A DNA stretch of 64,000 nt, from assembly GCF_000744225.1 (NCBI RefSeq), contig NZ_JQLN01000007.1:1538381-1602380 (forward strand). Reading direction: 5' to 3'. The stretch's first letter is position 1, and each line of letters begins with the position of its first letter. The translations under genes and the position numbers were made by a program. A model generated the notes under the pieces. The model did not search any database, was not told the DNA's origin, and saw only the letters and a list, made by a program, of their open reading frames with translations. Positions 37,844 to 46,395 of the stretch are shown here, piece after piece. This DNA is from Kitasatospora mediocidica KCTC 9733 (GTDB lineage: Bacteria; Actinomycetota; Actinomycetes; Streptomycetales; Streptomycetaceae).

Positions 37844-39195
37844 CGCTCCAGGTCTACCGCATCGGCGGACCCCGCACCGCCACCGGTCCACCCGACGGCA
37901 CCCGCCTGCGGCCCGCGCGTCGGCTGGGCCGGCACGCACGCGCTCTCCGCACGCAGCACGCTGTGCCCCGTCATCGGATCCCGCCGGCACTCCACCAGCT
38001 CCACCCCCGCCACCGGCCGCACCACCACGGCGTCCTGCACCGCCGCCAGCAACCGGACGTGCTCCTTGCCGCACATCTCGCGCGCCAGCCGGAGCAGCCC
38101 CGCCGTCTGATCCGCCGCCAGCCCGGCCCCGAGGTCCTCCGCGAGCACGGTGAGCTGGCGGCGCGCCCACGGCACCTCGACGGCCGGGTCGACGTCCAAC
38201 ACCTCGGCACCGGTCAGCAGCACGGCCGCGAAGGCCAGCAGCCGCAGCATCCCGTCCGAGGCCTGGTCCGCCCCGGTCCGGCCGAGCACCCCTTCGTCGA
38301 ACACCGCGAGCAACCGCTCCTGGGCCTGTGTGCCGCGCCGGGCCACGTCCAGTCCGAGCAGCGGGTAGGGGGCGGCCGACTGCACCGCCTTCAGCAGCCG
38401 CCCGTACCGGCGCGGGCACTCGCCCTGCAGCCGGGCCAGCACCGCCGACATGTTGGCCGCCGTGGGCAGCAGCCTGGCCTCCGCCTCCGGTCTGACCCAT
38501 CCACGCATCAGGGCGGGCACGGGGTGCACCGGGAAGATCTCGCGCAGCGCGGTGAGCAGCTGCTCGGCGGCGGCCAGGACCAGGCGCTCGCCGGGCGAGG
38601 AGCCGGCCACCCGCAGCGGGATCTGCGTGACGATCAGAGAGGTGCTCGGGAACGGCGCGCGGATGTCGCCCTGCCGGCTGTCGTTGTGCCAGGTGACGTT
38701 GATCCGGCCGTTGCCGACGTCCTGTTCGCCGGTCTCCACCAGGGTCCGGCCGTCCAGCGCGAGCGACTCCCGGGCCACCCGCACCCGGCCGTCGGTCCGG
38801 ATGACCACTTCCAGGCGGATCGGCCCCGCGCAGGAGCGCACGGTGCAGCCGAGGATGATCGCGTTGCGGCCGTGCGGCACACAGCCCAGCAGGCCGCCGC
38901 GCACCGCCCCGGCCAGCGGGCCGCCGGCGCCGCCGACGCCGTCCAGCGAGGGGCCGATCTCCTCGCCGAGGGCCAGCCGGGAGAGCACCGCGACGGCGTC
39001 CAGGGCGTTCGACTTGCCGACGCCCGAGGGCCCGTGGATCACCGTGACGGGCGAGAGCGGGAGGGTGGCACGCCGATAGGACTTGAAGGAGGTGAGCCGG
39101 ACCTCCTCGACGGTGGGACGGACCGCCGGACGGACCACGGGCGCGGGAGCGTACGCGGGAGCGGGGACGGCTACGGGGACGGCTTCGCTGGTCAC
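37840..39195 (-). CDS. RecF/AAA_15-like ATPase with degenerate Walker B
   Basis: 451 residues. N-terminal P-loop HGPSGVGKSNALDAV follows the strand EVRLTSFKSYRRATL, the layout of SMC/RecF-like AAA_15/AAA_21 ATPases. A signature-like DGMLRLLAFAAVLL comes late, but the following Walker B region reads EVLDVDPAVEV and lacks the usual Asp-Glu-Pro, so catalysis may be impaired or unusual. Role unknown; the family includes OLD-like nucleases partners and DNA-repair ATPases. GTG at 39195 lies 7 nt after a TAGCGT box (leaderless). Coupled to the downstream MazG gene by a GTGA overlap. Confidence 0.75.
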   Translation of the reverse strand: MTSEAVPVAVPAPAYAPAPVVRPAVRPTVEEVRLTSFKSYRRATLPLSPVTVIHGPSGVGKSNALDAVAVLSRLALGEEIGPSLDGVGGAGGPLAGAVRGGLLGCVPHGRNAIILGCTVRSCAGPIRLEVVIRTDGRVRVARESLALDGRTLVETGEQDVGNGRINVTWHNDSRQGDIRAPFPSTSLIVTQIPLRVAGSSPGERLVLAAAEQLLTALREIFPVHPVPALMRGWVRPEAEARLLPTAANMSAVLARLQGECPRRYGRLLKAVQSAAPYPLLGLDVARRGTQAQERLLAVFDEGVLGRTGADQASDGMLRLLAFAAVLLTGAEVLDVDPAVEVPWARRQLTVLAEDLGAGLAADQTAGLLRLAREMCGKEHVRLLAAVQDAVVVRPVAGVELVECRRDPMTGHSVLRAESACVPAQPTRGPQAGAVGWTGGGAGSADAVDLER

Positions 39196-39202
39196 TGCTC
39201 CG

Positions 39203-39208
39203 ACGCTA
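39203..39208 (-). promoter_or_regulatory. -10 box TAGCGT of the leaderless ATPase gene
   Basis: Minus-strand TAGCGT followed by CGGAGCA and the GTG at 39195. Confidence 0.45.
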
Positions 39209-39301
39209 CTGACGGCTCGACGCGCAGAAACGTGCCTGCGGCGGCGATTCATCCCAACGAGGATCCCGGATCACGCGCAAAGTCGGACCGGCCGACGTCC
39301 T

Positions 39302-39376
39302 GCGCAGGAGAAGCCGGCGCAGGAGAAACCGGCGCAGGAGAAACCGGCGCAGGAGAAACCGGCGCAGGAGAAACCG
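39302..39376. repeat. Five-copy 15-bp tandem repeat
   Basis: GCGCAGGAGAAACCG is repeated head to tail at 39302, 39317, 39332, 39347 and 39362; only the first copy differs (G for A). It abuts the stop codon of the RlmA-like gene and precedes the ATPase promoter. Confidence 0.9.
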
Positions 39377-40204
39377 TCAGCGATACACCGAGAGCTGCAC
39401 CGACCCCGTCACCTCGACCGGCTCCGGCAGCCCCGCGAGCCCCGCCGCGATCCGCGCCGGGTCGGTGTGCCAGGCGTTCGGCCCCATCCCGACCACGGCG
39501 GCGGCGTCCGCGTGCGAGAGCCGCAGCGTGAACTCCAGCTCGGTCCGCTCCACCAGCTCCAGCCAGGGGCTGAGCTTCTCGTCGATTCGTCGTTCCTTCT
39601 CCTCGTCCACCGAGAGCAGGCCGAGCGCACCGACCAGTTCCCGCAGGTGGCGAGAGGTGGGCGAGACGAGCAGCAGCCGGCCGCCGGGGCGCAGCACCCG
39701 GCGGATCTCGGGGCCGTTGCGCGGTGCGAAGACGTTCAGCACGAGGTCCGCGCAGCCGTCGGCCAGCGGCAGCGGGCGCCAGGCGTCACAGACCACCGCG
39801 CCGATCCTGGGGTGCGCCCGGGCCGCCCGGCGCAACGCGAACTTGGAGATGTCCAGGGCCGCGCCGCAGGCGTCCGGCACCGCGTCGAGGACGTGCCCGA
39901 GGTAGTACCCGGTGCCGGCGCCGAGGTCGGCGACCAGGCCGCCGGTCCCCCCGGCGGCCGTGGCCAGCGCCTCGGCGATCGGCCGGTAGTGCCCGGCCGC
40001 GAGGAAGTCCGCGCGGGCGGTCACCATCTCGGCGGTGTCACCCGTGCCGGTGTGCGCGTCGCCCGGCAGCAGGCTGACGTACCCCTGCTTGGCGACGTCG
40101 AAGGCGTGCCCGCCGGCGCATCGCAGCCCGCGTCCGTCGCCGCCCAGGGCGAGGCCCAGGCCGCAGTGGGGGCAGGTCAGGTACCGCTCGATGTCCTGGA
40201 GCAC
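39377..40204 (-). CDS. RlmA-like 23S rRNA (guanine-N1)-methyltransferase
   Basis: 275 residues. N-terminal zinc ribbon CPHCGLGLAL...RCAGGH (cysteines near 11, 14, 29 and His 33) precedes a Rossmann methyltransferase with SAM motif VADLGAGTGYYLG and NVFAPRN. This is the RlmA family, whose actinobacterial member TlrB methylates G748 and confers tylosin resistance; the enterobacterial member modifies G745. Which position is modified here cannot be told. GTG start lies 6 nt after a TAGGGT box, so the gene is likely leaderless. Followed directly by five tandem repeats. Confidence 0.85.
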   Translation of the reverse strand: MLQDIERYLTCPHCGLGLALGGDGRGLRCAGGHAFDVAKQGYVSLLPGDAHTGTGDTAEMVTARADFLAAGHYRPIAEALATAAGGTGGLVADLGAGTGYYLGHVLDAVPDACGAALDISKFALRRAARAHPRIGAVVCDAWRPLPLADGCADLVLNVFAPRNGPEIRRVLRPGGRLLLVSPTSRHLRELVGALGLLSVDEEKERRIDEKLSPWLELVERTELEFTLRLSHADAAAVVGMGPNAWHTDPARIAAGLAGLPEPVEVTGSVQLSVYR

Positions 40205-40210
40205 TGCAAC

Positions 40211-40216
40211 ACCCTA
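40211..40216 (-). promoter_or_regulatory. -10 box TAGGGT of the RlmA-like gene
   Basis: Minus-strand TAGGGT, then GTTGCA and the GTG start at 40204: leaderless layout. Confidence 0.45.
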
Positions 40217-40218
40217 GA

Positions 40219-40650
40219 TCACTCCGCGTCGGAGTCGTCGTCACCGTCCTCGCCGGAGACGCCCTCCTCGGTTGCCTCGTCCACCACCCACCCGTTCAGG
40301 CGTTCGGCGACGCCGTCCACGCCGAGCTTGCCCTCGCGGATCGCCCGCGCGAGGCTGCGCACCTCGCGTGCGGTGGTGGCGATGCTGCAGCCGCTGGCCA
40401 CCAGATACGCGTAGGCGACGGCGGTGGCGAACAGCTCGTTGGTGCGTTCCAGGGCCGGCACCCGGATCAGCTGGTGGATCAGGGCGGCGGCGCGGTCCTG
40501 CGGTTCGGGGTAGACCGCGATGTCGAAGATCTCCGCCTGATGGCGGGCCACCGCGGCGAGGAGCGAGCCGTAGTCGACGACCTGGGGGTCGCCGGGGGTG
40601 TACTGCTCGGCGGTCATGAGCAGCCAGGAGAGGTCGACCTCCAGCTTCAA
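40219..40650 (-). CDS. Fic/Doc-like toxin component
   Basis: 143 residues, resembling the Fic-family toxin components annotated in streptomycetes with a ribbon-helix-helix partner. The Doc-like core is VDYGSLLAAVARHQAE through LIRVPALERTNELFATAVAYAYLVASG. The Fic motif HPFxxGNKR is degenerate: the region reads PALERTNELFA with no obvious catalytic His-Pro pair, so AMP/phosphate transfer activity is doubtful. The tail is highly acidic (EDGDDDSDAE). TTG start overlaps the antitoxin stop as TTGA. Doc inactivates EF-Tu by phosphorylation; that target is only an analogy. Confidence 0.7.
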   Translation of the reverse strand: MKLEVDLSWLLMTAEQYTPGDPQVVDYGSLLAAVARHQAEIFDIAVYPEPQDRAAALIHQLIRVPALERTNELFATAVAYAYLVASGCSIATTAREVRSLARAIREGKLGVDGVAERLNGWVVDEATEEGVSGEDGDDDSDAE

Positions 40651-40895
40651 CGACGCCCGCCCTGCCGGTCGTCCCCGGCCACGGCGCCTTCGCCGAACTC
40701 GGCCAGGAACTCGCCCTCGAACTCCTTCATGAACTGGGCGGCCGCGTCCACGAAGCGCAGCCCGGTCTCGCCCATGTCCTGCTGGACGAGTCTCTCGATG
40801 TACTGGTTCATGCTGATCCCCTGCTGTTCCGCCCGCTCGCGGGCCATCTCAGCGGTGGTGGCGTCCACCCGCACGTTGAGCTGCTTCTTACCCAT
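40647..40895 (-). CDS. Ribbon-helix-helix antitoxin
   Basis: 82 residues. MGKKQLNVRVDATTAEMARERA gives the beta strand and first helix of an RHH/CopG DNA-binding domain and GISMNQYIERLV the second helix. The acidic C-terminal half (FMKEFEGEFLAEFGEG) would wrap the toxin. First gene of the pair, translationally coupled to the Fic-like gene; antitoxins of this type repress their own promoter. Confidence 0.78.
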   Translation of the reverse strand: MGKKQLNVRVDATTAEMARERAEQQGISMNQYIERLVQQDMGETGLRFVDAAAQFMKEFEGEFLAEFGEGAVAGDDRQGGRR

Positions 40896-40970
40896 GTCCT
40901 CGAAGCTAGCGCCGATGTGCTAGCACGACAAGAGCGCGCGCAGAGAGTCGCAAACCGCGCAGAACACGCG

Positions 40971-41005
40971 GATGGGGCGTGCGGACCAGGTCCGCACGCC
41001 CCATC
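40971..41005 (-). terminator. Terminator of the kimA-trmA operon
   Basis: 35-bp near-perfect palindrome: 40971-40987 pairs with 40989-41005. Between it and the gene stop are two tandem ACACGACGTC repeats. Confidence 0.85.
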
Positions 41006-41048
41006 ACACGACGTCACACGACGTCACACACCATCGAACGACCAAGGA

Positions 41049-42695
41049 TCAGCTGCCCGCGATCGGCTCCAGGATGGCCACGCACTCGAAGTGGTGGGTC
41101 ATCGGGAAGAGGTCGAAGGCGCGCAGCGAGACCGGGCGGTAGCCGCCCTCGCGGAAGAAGGCCAGGTCACGCGCGAGCGCCGCCGGGTCGCAGGCCACGT
41201 AGGCGATCCGACGGGCCGACAGGGCGGCCAGGTGGGCCACCGTCTCGCGGCCGGCCCCCGCGCGCGGCGGGTCCAGGACGATCAGGTCGGTGGAGGTGAT
41301 GCCGGTGCGCGGCAGCAGGGTCTCCACCGAGCCGCACTCGATCTGGACGTTCTCCAGCTCGGCCAGGTTGTGCTTGGCATCCTGGACGGCCTGCTTGGAG
41401 GACTCGATGCCGAGCACCGCGCCCTCCTCGCCGACCCGGTCGGCCAGCGCGCCGGCGAAGAGGCCGACCCCGCAGTAGAGGTCGAGCGCGCTCTCGCCGT
41501 ACTGCGGGTCGAGCCCGTCCAGCACGGCACCCACCAGGGTGTCCGGGGCCTCGGGGTGGATCTGCCAGAAGCCGCCGTTGCTGACCCGCCAGGTGCGCCC
41601 GGCCGCCCGCTCGCGCACGAAGTTGCGTCCGTGCACCCGGTGGAAGAGGTCCTGGGAGTCGACCCGGGAGAGCGAGACCGGCTTGTCCAGCTCGACCAGC
41701 GGCAGCTGCTCGCCCGGCAGCGGGCGCAGGATCAGCTGACGGTCGGAGGAGCCGCTGGCGGCGATCACCTCGACCGAGCCGAGCCCGGTCCAGTCGCGGG
41801 ACTCGATGCCCAGCTCCGTCACGCCGGGGGAGGCGATCAGGCAGCGGTCGATGAGCTGGAGGTCGTGCGAGCGGTGCTTGCGCAGGCCGACCTCGCCGGT
41901 CTCGGCGTCCACCGTGTACTGGACGCGGGTGCGCCAGGCCGGTACCTCGCCGGGCGGCAGCTTGCCGCCCACCGGCTCGACACTGCCGTCCCAGCCCGCC
42001 TCGGCGGGGGTGAGGCCGGCCAGCTTGGCCAGCTGCTCGGTGAGGACGTTGCCCTTGAGCTTGCGCTGGCCGCCCGGGCTGACGTGCTGCCAGTCGCAGC
42101 CGCCGCACTTGCCGGGGCCGGAGAACGGGCACGGCGGCTCGATCCGGTCCTTGGAGGCCTCCAGGACCTCCACCGCGTCCGCGCGCAGGAAGCGCGAGTT
42201 GGTGGTGCCCTCGGTGACCTGGGCGATCACCCGCTCGCCCGGCAGCGCGTGCCGCACGAAGAGCACCCGGCCCTCGTGCCGGGCCACGCAGTGCCCGCCA
42301 CCGTGCGCGACGGCGCCGACCTCGACCTCGTAGCGCTCACCGACCAGCGGCTCGCCGCCGGGCCCCCGCGGCGCGGCGGCGCGGGTGGGACGGGCGGTGC
42401 GCGGCGCGTCGCCCTGGTTGCGGGGCGTGCGCGGGGTGCGCGGGGTACGCGGCGTGCGGGGCTCGCGCGGGGTCCGCGGCTGGGCCGCGGGCCGCTCGGC
42501 GGGCGTCGGCTCGGCGGGGACCACCGGGGCGGTCTCGACCGAGAGGCCGTCCCGGTCGGTGGCCGACGGCCGCGCGGGCTTGTTCGACCAGCGCGGCCGG
42601 GCGACCTGCCCGGGCTTGCCGGTCGAGGCACCCTTGCCCCCCTTTTTGGGCTGTCCGGACTTGCCCGACGAACGGGGCGGGGTGTTGCGACTCAC
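41049..42695 (-). CDS. TrmA/RumA-family RNA (uracil-5)-methyltransferase
   Basis: 548 residues. A basic disordered N-terminal extension of ~110 residues contains TPR-type tripeptides (TPREPRTPRTPRTPRTPR). A TRAM domain follows (GERYEVEVGAVAHGG), then the iron-sulfur cysteines CPFSGPGKCGGCDWQH. The methyltransferase has DLYCGVGLFAG, VLDPPRAG and the catalytic cysteine in YVACDPAALARDL. Family members make m5U in 23S rRNA or tRNA; the target is not decidable. GTG start overlaps the kimA-like stop as GTGA. The pairing with the permease and trkA genes is conserved in mycobacteria. Confidence 0.88.
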   Translation of the reverse strand: MSRNTPPRSSGKSGQPKKGGKGASTGKPGQVARPRWSNKPARPSATDRDGLSVETAPVVPAEPTPAERPAAQPRTPREPRTPRTPRTPRTPRNQGDAPRTARPTRAAAPRGPGGEPLVGERYEVEVGAVAHGGGHCVARHEGRVLFVRHALPGERVIAQVTEGTTNSRFLRADAVEVLEASKDRIEPPCPFSGPGKCGGCDWQHVSPGGQRKLKGNVLTEQLAKLAGLTPAEAGWDGSVEPVGGKLPPGEVPAWRTRVQYTVDAETGEVGLRKHRSHDLQLIDRCLIASPGVTELGIESRDWTGLGSVEVIAASGSSDRQLILRPLPGEQLPLVELDKPVSLSRVDSQDLFHRVHGRNFVRERAAGRTWRVSNGGFWQIHPEAPDTLVGAVLDGLDPQYGESALDLYCGVGLFAGALADRVGEEGAVLGIESSKQAVQDAKHNLAELENVQIECGSVETLLPRTGITSTDLIVLDPPRAGAGRETVAHLAALSARRIAYVACDPAALARDLAFFREGGYRPVSLRAFDLFPMTHHFECVAILEPIAGS

Positions 42696-44749
42696 GAAAT
42701 GGCGTCCTTGCTGGCATCGGCGGCGTTCTCGACGGAACCCGACGGTACCGTGCCCGCCCGCGGTTCGCCGCGTCGAACGGCGCCGGGCGCCGTCCACGCG
42801 CGCTGGGTACGGCGCCGCTCGGACGATTCCAGCTGCCATGGGACGGAGGTCACCATCACGCCGGGCTTGAAGAGCAGCCGCCCCTTGAGCCGCAGCGCGC
42901 TCTGGTTGTGCAGCAGGTGCTCGTACCAGTGGCCGACCACGTACTCGGGGATGTAGACGCTGACCACGTCGCGCGGGCTGCTGCGGCGCAGGTTCTTGAC
43001 GTACTCCAGGACCGGCCCGCTGATCTCGCGATACGGCGAGTCCAGCACCTTGAGCGGCACCGCGACCCCGCGTGCCTCCCAGTCCTCGCGCAGCGACGCG
43101 GTGTCCTGCGGGTCCACGTTGACGGTGATCGCCTCCAGGACGTCCGCCCGCGCCAGCCGCGCGTACGCCAGCGCCCGCAGGGCGGGCTTGTGCAGCTTGG
43201 AGACCAGCACGATGGCGTGCACCCGGGTCGGCAGGACGGTGTCGTCGGGCTCCTCCGCGGCGACCAGCTCCCGGGAGACGGTGTCGTAGTGGCGGCGGAT
43301 CGCCTTCATCATCACGAACAGCACGCACATGGTCGCGATGGCGATCCAGGCGTGGCCGATCTTGGTGACCAGGACGACGAGCAGCACGGCCGCGGTCATC
43401 ACCAGACCGAAGGTGTTGATCGCCCGCGAGCGCTGCATCCGGCGGCGCTCCTTGGCGTCCGTCTCGGTGCGCAGCAGCCGGGTCCAGTGCCGGATCATGC
43501 CGGACTGGCTCATGTTGAAGGAGACGAAGACGCCGACGATGTAGAGCTGGATCAGGCGGTTGGGGTCGGCGCCGAAGGCCACGATGAAGAGGATCGCGGC
43601 GCCGGCCAGCAGGATGATGCCGTTGGAGAAGGCCAGCCGGTCGCCACGGGTGTGCAGCTGGCGCGGCAGGTAGCGGTCCTGGGCGAGGATCGAGCCGAGC
43701 ACCGGGAAGCCGTTGAAGGCGGTGTTGGCGGCCAGCACCAGGATCAGGCCGGTGACGGCCGCGATGAAGTAGAAGCCCGGCGTGAAGTTGGAGAAGACCG
43801 CCTCGCTGATCTGCGCCAGCGCCGTCTTCTGGTGGTAGCCGGCGGGCGAGCCGAGCAGCTGCTGGGCGGGGTTCTCCGCCATCTGCGTGCCCGTGAGGTG
43901 GGCCAGGTAGATGATCCCCATGAACATGGTGACCGCGATGGTGGCCATCAGCAGCAGCGTGGTGGCGGCGTTCTTGCTCTTGGGCTTGCGGAAGGCCGGC
44001 ACACCGTTGCTGATCGCCTCGACGCCGGTGAGCGCCGCGCAGCCCGAGGAGAACGCCTTGAGCAGCAGGAAGACCAGGGCGAAGCCGGTGACGGTCTCGT
44101 TGCCCGGGGTCGGCTGGAGGTGGAACCCGGCACTCTCGGCGTGCATGGTCGTGCCGAAGACCAGGTGGCGGACCAGGCCGTAGAGCACCATCCCTATGAC
44201 CCCGGCCATGAAGGCGTAGGTGGGGACGGCGAAGGCCGATCCGGACTCCCGGACCCCGCGCAGGTTCATGCCCATCAGGACGAGGACCAGCAGCACGCTG
44301 ATCCCCATCTCGTGGCCGCGCAGCGCGGGTACGGCCGAGACCACGTTCGCCACGCCGGAGGTCGTCGACACCGCCACGGTGAGCACGTAGTCGACCATCA
44401 GGGCGCTGGCCACCACCAGGCCCGACTTGGGTCCGTGGTTGACGGTGGCGACCTCGTAGTCGCCGCCGCCGCTGGGGTAGGCATGGACGTTCTGCCGGTA
44501 GGACGCCACCACGGCGAGCATCACGACGGCGACGACGACGCCGATCTGCCAGGAGAAGTGGATCGCCGAGACACCGGCCAGCGACAGCGTGAGGAGGATC
44601 TCCTCCGGGGCGTAGGCCACCGAGGAGAGCGCGTCGGAGGCGAAGACCGGGAGCGCGATGCGCTTGGGGAGGAGGGTCTCACCGAGCTTGTCGCTGCGCA
44701 GGGCGCGACCGATGAGGATGCGTTTGGGGACGTCCGTCAGATTGGGCAC
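42692..44749 (-). CDS. KimA-like APC potassium transporter
   Basis: 685 residues. Twelve membrane helices of the amino acid-polyamine-cation superfamily (KRIALPVFASDALSSVAYAPEE is the first-helix region) are followed by a ~200-residue cytoplasmic domain (VHAIVLVSKLHKPALRALAYA). This layout is that of B. subtilis KimA, a high-affinity K+ importer, and of the mycobacterial Rv2690c-type proteins. Divergent trkA-like genes support potassium transport. GTG start 8 nt after a TACGCT box with no ribosome binding site. Confidence 0.82.
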   Translation of the reverse strand: MPNLTDVPKRILIGRALRSDKLGETLLPKRIALPVFASDALSSVAYAPEEILLTLSLAGVSAIHFSWQIGVVVAVVMLAVVASYRQNVHAYPSGGGDYEVATVNHGPKSGLVVASALMVDYVLTVAVSTTSGVANVVSAVPALRGHEMGISVLLVLVLMGMNLRGVRESGSAFAVPTYAFMAGVIGMVLYGLVRHLVFGTTMHAESAGFHLQPTPGNETVTGFALVFLLLKAFSSGCAALTGVEAISNGVPAFRKPKSKNAATTLLLMATIAVTMFMGIIYLAHLTGTQMAENPAQQLLGSPAGYHQKTALAQISEAVFSNFTPGFYFIAAVTGLILVLAANTAFNGFPVLGSILAQDRYLPRQLHTRGDRLAFSNGIILLAGAAILFIVAFGADPNRLIQLYIVGVFVSFNMSQSGMIRHWTRLLRTETDAKERRRMQRSRAINTFGLVMTAAVLLVVLVTKIGHAWIAIATMCVLFVMMKAIRRHYDTVSRELVAAEEPDDTVLPTRVHAIVLVSKLHKPALRALAYARLARADVLEAITVNVDPQDTASLREDWEARGVAVPLKVLDSPYREISGPVLEYVKNLRRSSPRDVVSVYIPEYVVGHWYEHLLHNQSALRLKGRLLFKPGVMVTSVPWQLESSERRRTQRAWTAPGAVRRGEPRAGTVPSGSVENAADASKDAIS

Positions 44750-44757
44750 GTTAAGAA

Positions 44758-44763
44758 AGCGTA
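44758..44763 (-). promoter_or_regulatory. -10 box TACGCT of the leaderless kimA-like gene
   Basis: Minus-strand TACGCT, then TTCTTAAC and the GTG at 44749. Confidence 0.4.
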
Positions 44764-44990
44764 AGGGTTCCCGATTACAGGGTTGCGGCAGGTCCGGGGT
44801 TCATCGCTGTCCCGTTCGAAAGACCCGCTAGCGTGTCGGATGATGAGCTTGCGGGCAACACTTCAGTTGCCGAGCCGCCGCCCAGCTGGGAGACGGCGTG
44901 AAGGACCCCCGAACGCTGGGGGCACGGAAGGATGATGAACGGTGTCTGTCCAGGTCAAGGCCCCAACGGATCGGGTGAGGTAGCGACACC

Positions 44991-45656
44991 GTGCACATCG
45001 TCATCATGGGCTGCGGCCGGGTGGGTTCCGCCCTCGCCAGAGCGCTGGAGAAGCAGGGCCACTCGGTGGCCGTGGTGGACCAGGACCCGACGGCGTTCCG
45101 TCGCCTGGGCGCCGGGTTCAACGGTCAGCGGGTGACCGGTGTCGGCTTCGACCAGGACACCCTGCGGGAGGCCGGCATCGAGGAGGCGGGGGCCTTCGCC
45201 GCCGTCAGCAGCGGCGACAACTCGAACATCATCGCGGCCCGGGTGGCCCGGGAGAACTTCGGCGTCGAGCACGTCGCGGCCCGGATCTACGACCCCCGTC
45301 GCGCCGAGGTGTACCAGCGCCTGGGCATCCCCACCGTGGCGACCGTCCGCTGGACCGCCGACCAGATGCTGCGCCGACTGCTGCCCAGCGGCTCCGAGCC
45401 GCTCTGGACGGACCCGAGCGGGACGGTCCAGCTCGCCGAGGTGCCGTTCGCCACCGTGTGGATCGGTCGCCGGATCGGGGAGCTGGAGGAGGCCTCCGGG
45501 ACCAGGGTCGCGTTTGTCACCCGTCTGGGTGAAGGTGTGCTGCCGACACCGCAGATGGTGCTGCAGGAGGGTGATCTGGTGCAGGTGATGCTGCGCCGGG
45601 CGGATCTGGCGGCGGTCGAGGCCGCGTTCGCCAAGGGCCCGGAGGAGGGTCACTGA
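44991..45656 (+). CDS. TrkA-type potassium regulatory protein (CeoB-like)
   Basis: 221 residues: RCK_N Rossmann domain with NAD(H) motif GCGRVGSALARALEKQGH (residues 7-24) and an RCK_C domain from about 135. Such proteins gate K+ channels or carriers in response to nucleotides or c-di-AMP. Followed without gap by a second TrkA-like gene (TGATG, one base shared). Divergent from the kimA-like permease, which is its likely partner. GTG start with GGTGAGG about 10 nt upstream. Confidence 0.87.
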   Translation: MHIVIMGCGRVGSALARALEKQGHSVAVVDQDPTAFRRLGAGFNGQRVTGVGFDQDTLREAGIEEAGAFAAVSSGDNSNIIAARVARENFGVEHVAARIYDPRRAEVYQRLGIPTVATVRWTADQMLRRLLPSGSEPLWTDPSGTVQLAEVPFATVWIGRRIGELEEASGTRVAFVTRLGEGVLPTPQMVLQEGDLVQVMLRRADLAAVEAAFAKGPEEGH

Positions 45657-46327
45657 TGCGAGTCGCAATTGCGGGAGCGGGCGCGGTCGGCCGGTCGATC
45701 GCGGCCGAGCTGCTGGAGAACGGCCACGAGGTCCTGCTCGTGGACAAGAACCCGAACTCGATCTCGGTCGAGCGGGTCCCGATGGCGGAGTGGCTGCTGG
45801 CCGACGCCTGCGAGATCACCTCGCTGGACGAGGCGGCCCTGCAGCACTGTCACGTGGTCATCGCCGCGACGGGTGACGACAAGGTCAACCTGGTGGTCTC
45901 GCTGCTGGCGAAGACCGAGTACGGCGTGCCGCGGGTGGTCGCCCGGGTGAACAACCCGAAGAACGAGTGGCTCTTCAACGAGTCCTGGGGCGTCGACGTG
46001 GCCGTCTCCACCCCGCGGCTGATGTCCGCGCTGGTGGAGGAGGCGGTGAGCGTCGGCGACCTGGTCCGGCTGATGCGCTTCAGCCAGGGCAACGCCAACC
46101 TCGTGGAGCTGACGCTGGCCGCGGACACCGAGCTGGTGGGGACCCGGGTCGGCGACGTCAGCTGGCCGACCGACACCGCGCTGGTCACCATCATCCGGGC
46201 CGGCCGGGTGCTCGTGCCGGGCAAGGACGACACCCTGGAGGGCGGCGACGAGCTGCTCTTCGTGGCGGCCCAGGAGCGCGAGGAGGAGCTGGAGGACCTG
46301 CTCTCGGCGGGCTCCGGCGCCCAGTAG
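45656..46327 (+). CDS. TrkA-type potassium regulatory protein (CeoC-like)
   Basis: 223 residues, same two-domain RCK_N/RCK_C structure: GAGAVGRSIAAELLENGHEV at 6-25, and a C-terminal domain with LTLAADTELVGTRVGD. The ATG shares its A with the stop of the preceding gene, so the pair is made in fixed ratio, probably as heteromer. Two tandem half-length TrkA genes correspond to the single double-length TrkA of enterobacteria. Confidence 0.87.
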   Translation: MRVAIAGAGAVGRSIAAELLENGHEVLLVDKNPNSISVERVPMAEWLLADACEITSLDEAALQHCHVVIAATGDDKVNLVVSLLAKTEYGVPRVVARVNNPKNEWLFNESWGVDVAVSTPRLMSALVEEAVSVGDLVRLMRFSQGNANLVELTLAADTELVGTRVGDVSWPTDTALVTIIRAGRVLVPGKDDTLEGGDELLFVAAQEREEELEDLLSAGSGAQ

Positions 46328-46356
46328 CGCAGCCGTAGCGCGGCAGGTACGCATGA

Positions 46357-46392
46357 CGAAGGGCCCGTACCCCGGTGGGTACGGGCCCTTCG
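46357..46392. terminator. Bidirectional terminator
   Basis: 16-bp perfect stem (46357-46372 with 46377-46392), CGGT loop, between the convergent trkA pair and DUF3159 gene. Confidence 0.9.
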
Positions 46393-46395
46393 GCG

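Noticed and set aside
39302..39376. Five regular repeats considered as a CRISPR array
   Set aside because: Units are contiguous 15-mers without spacers and no cas genes are present.
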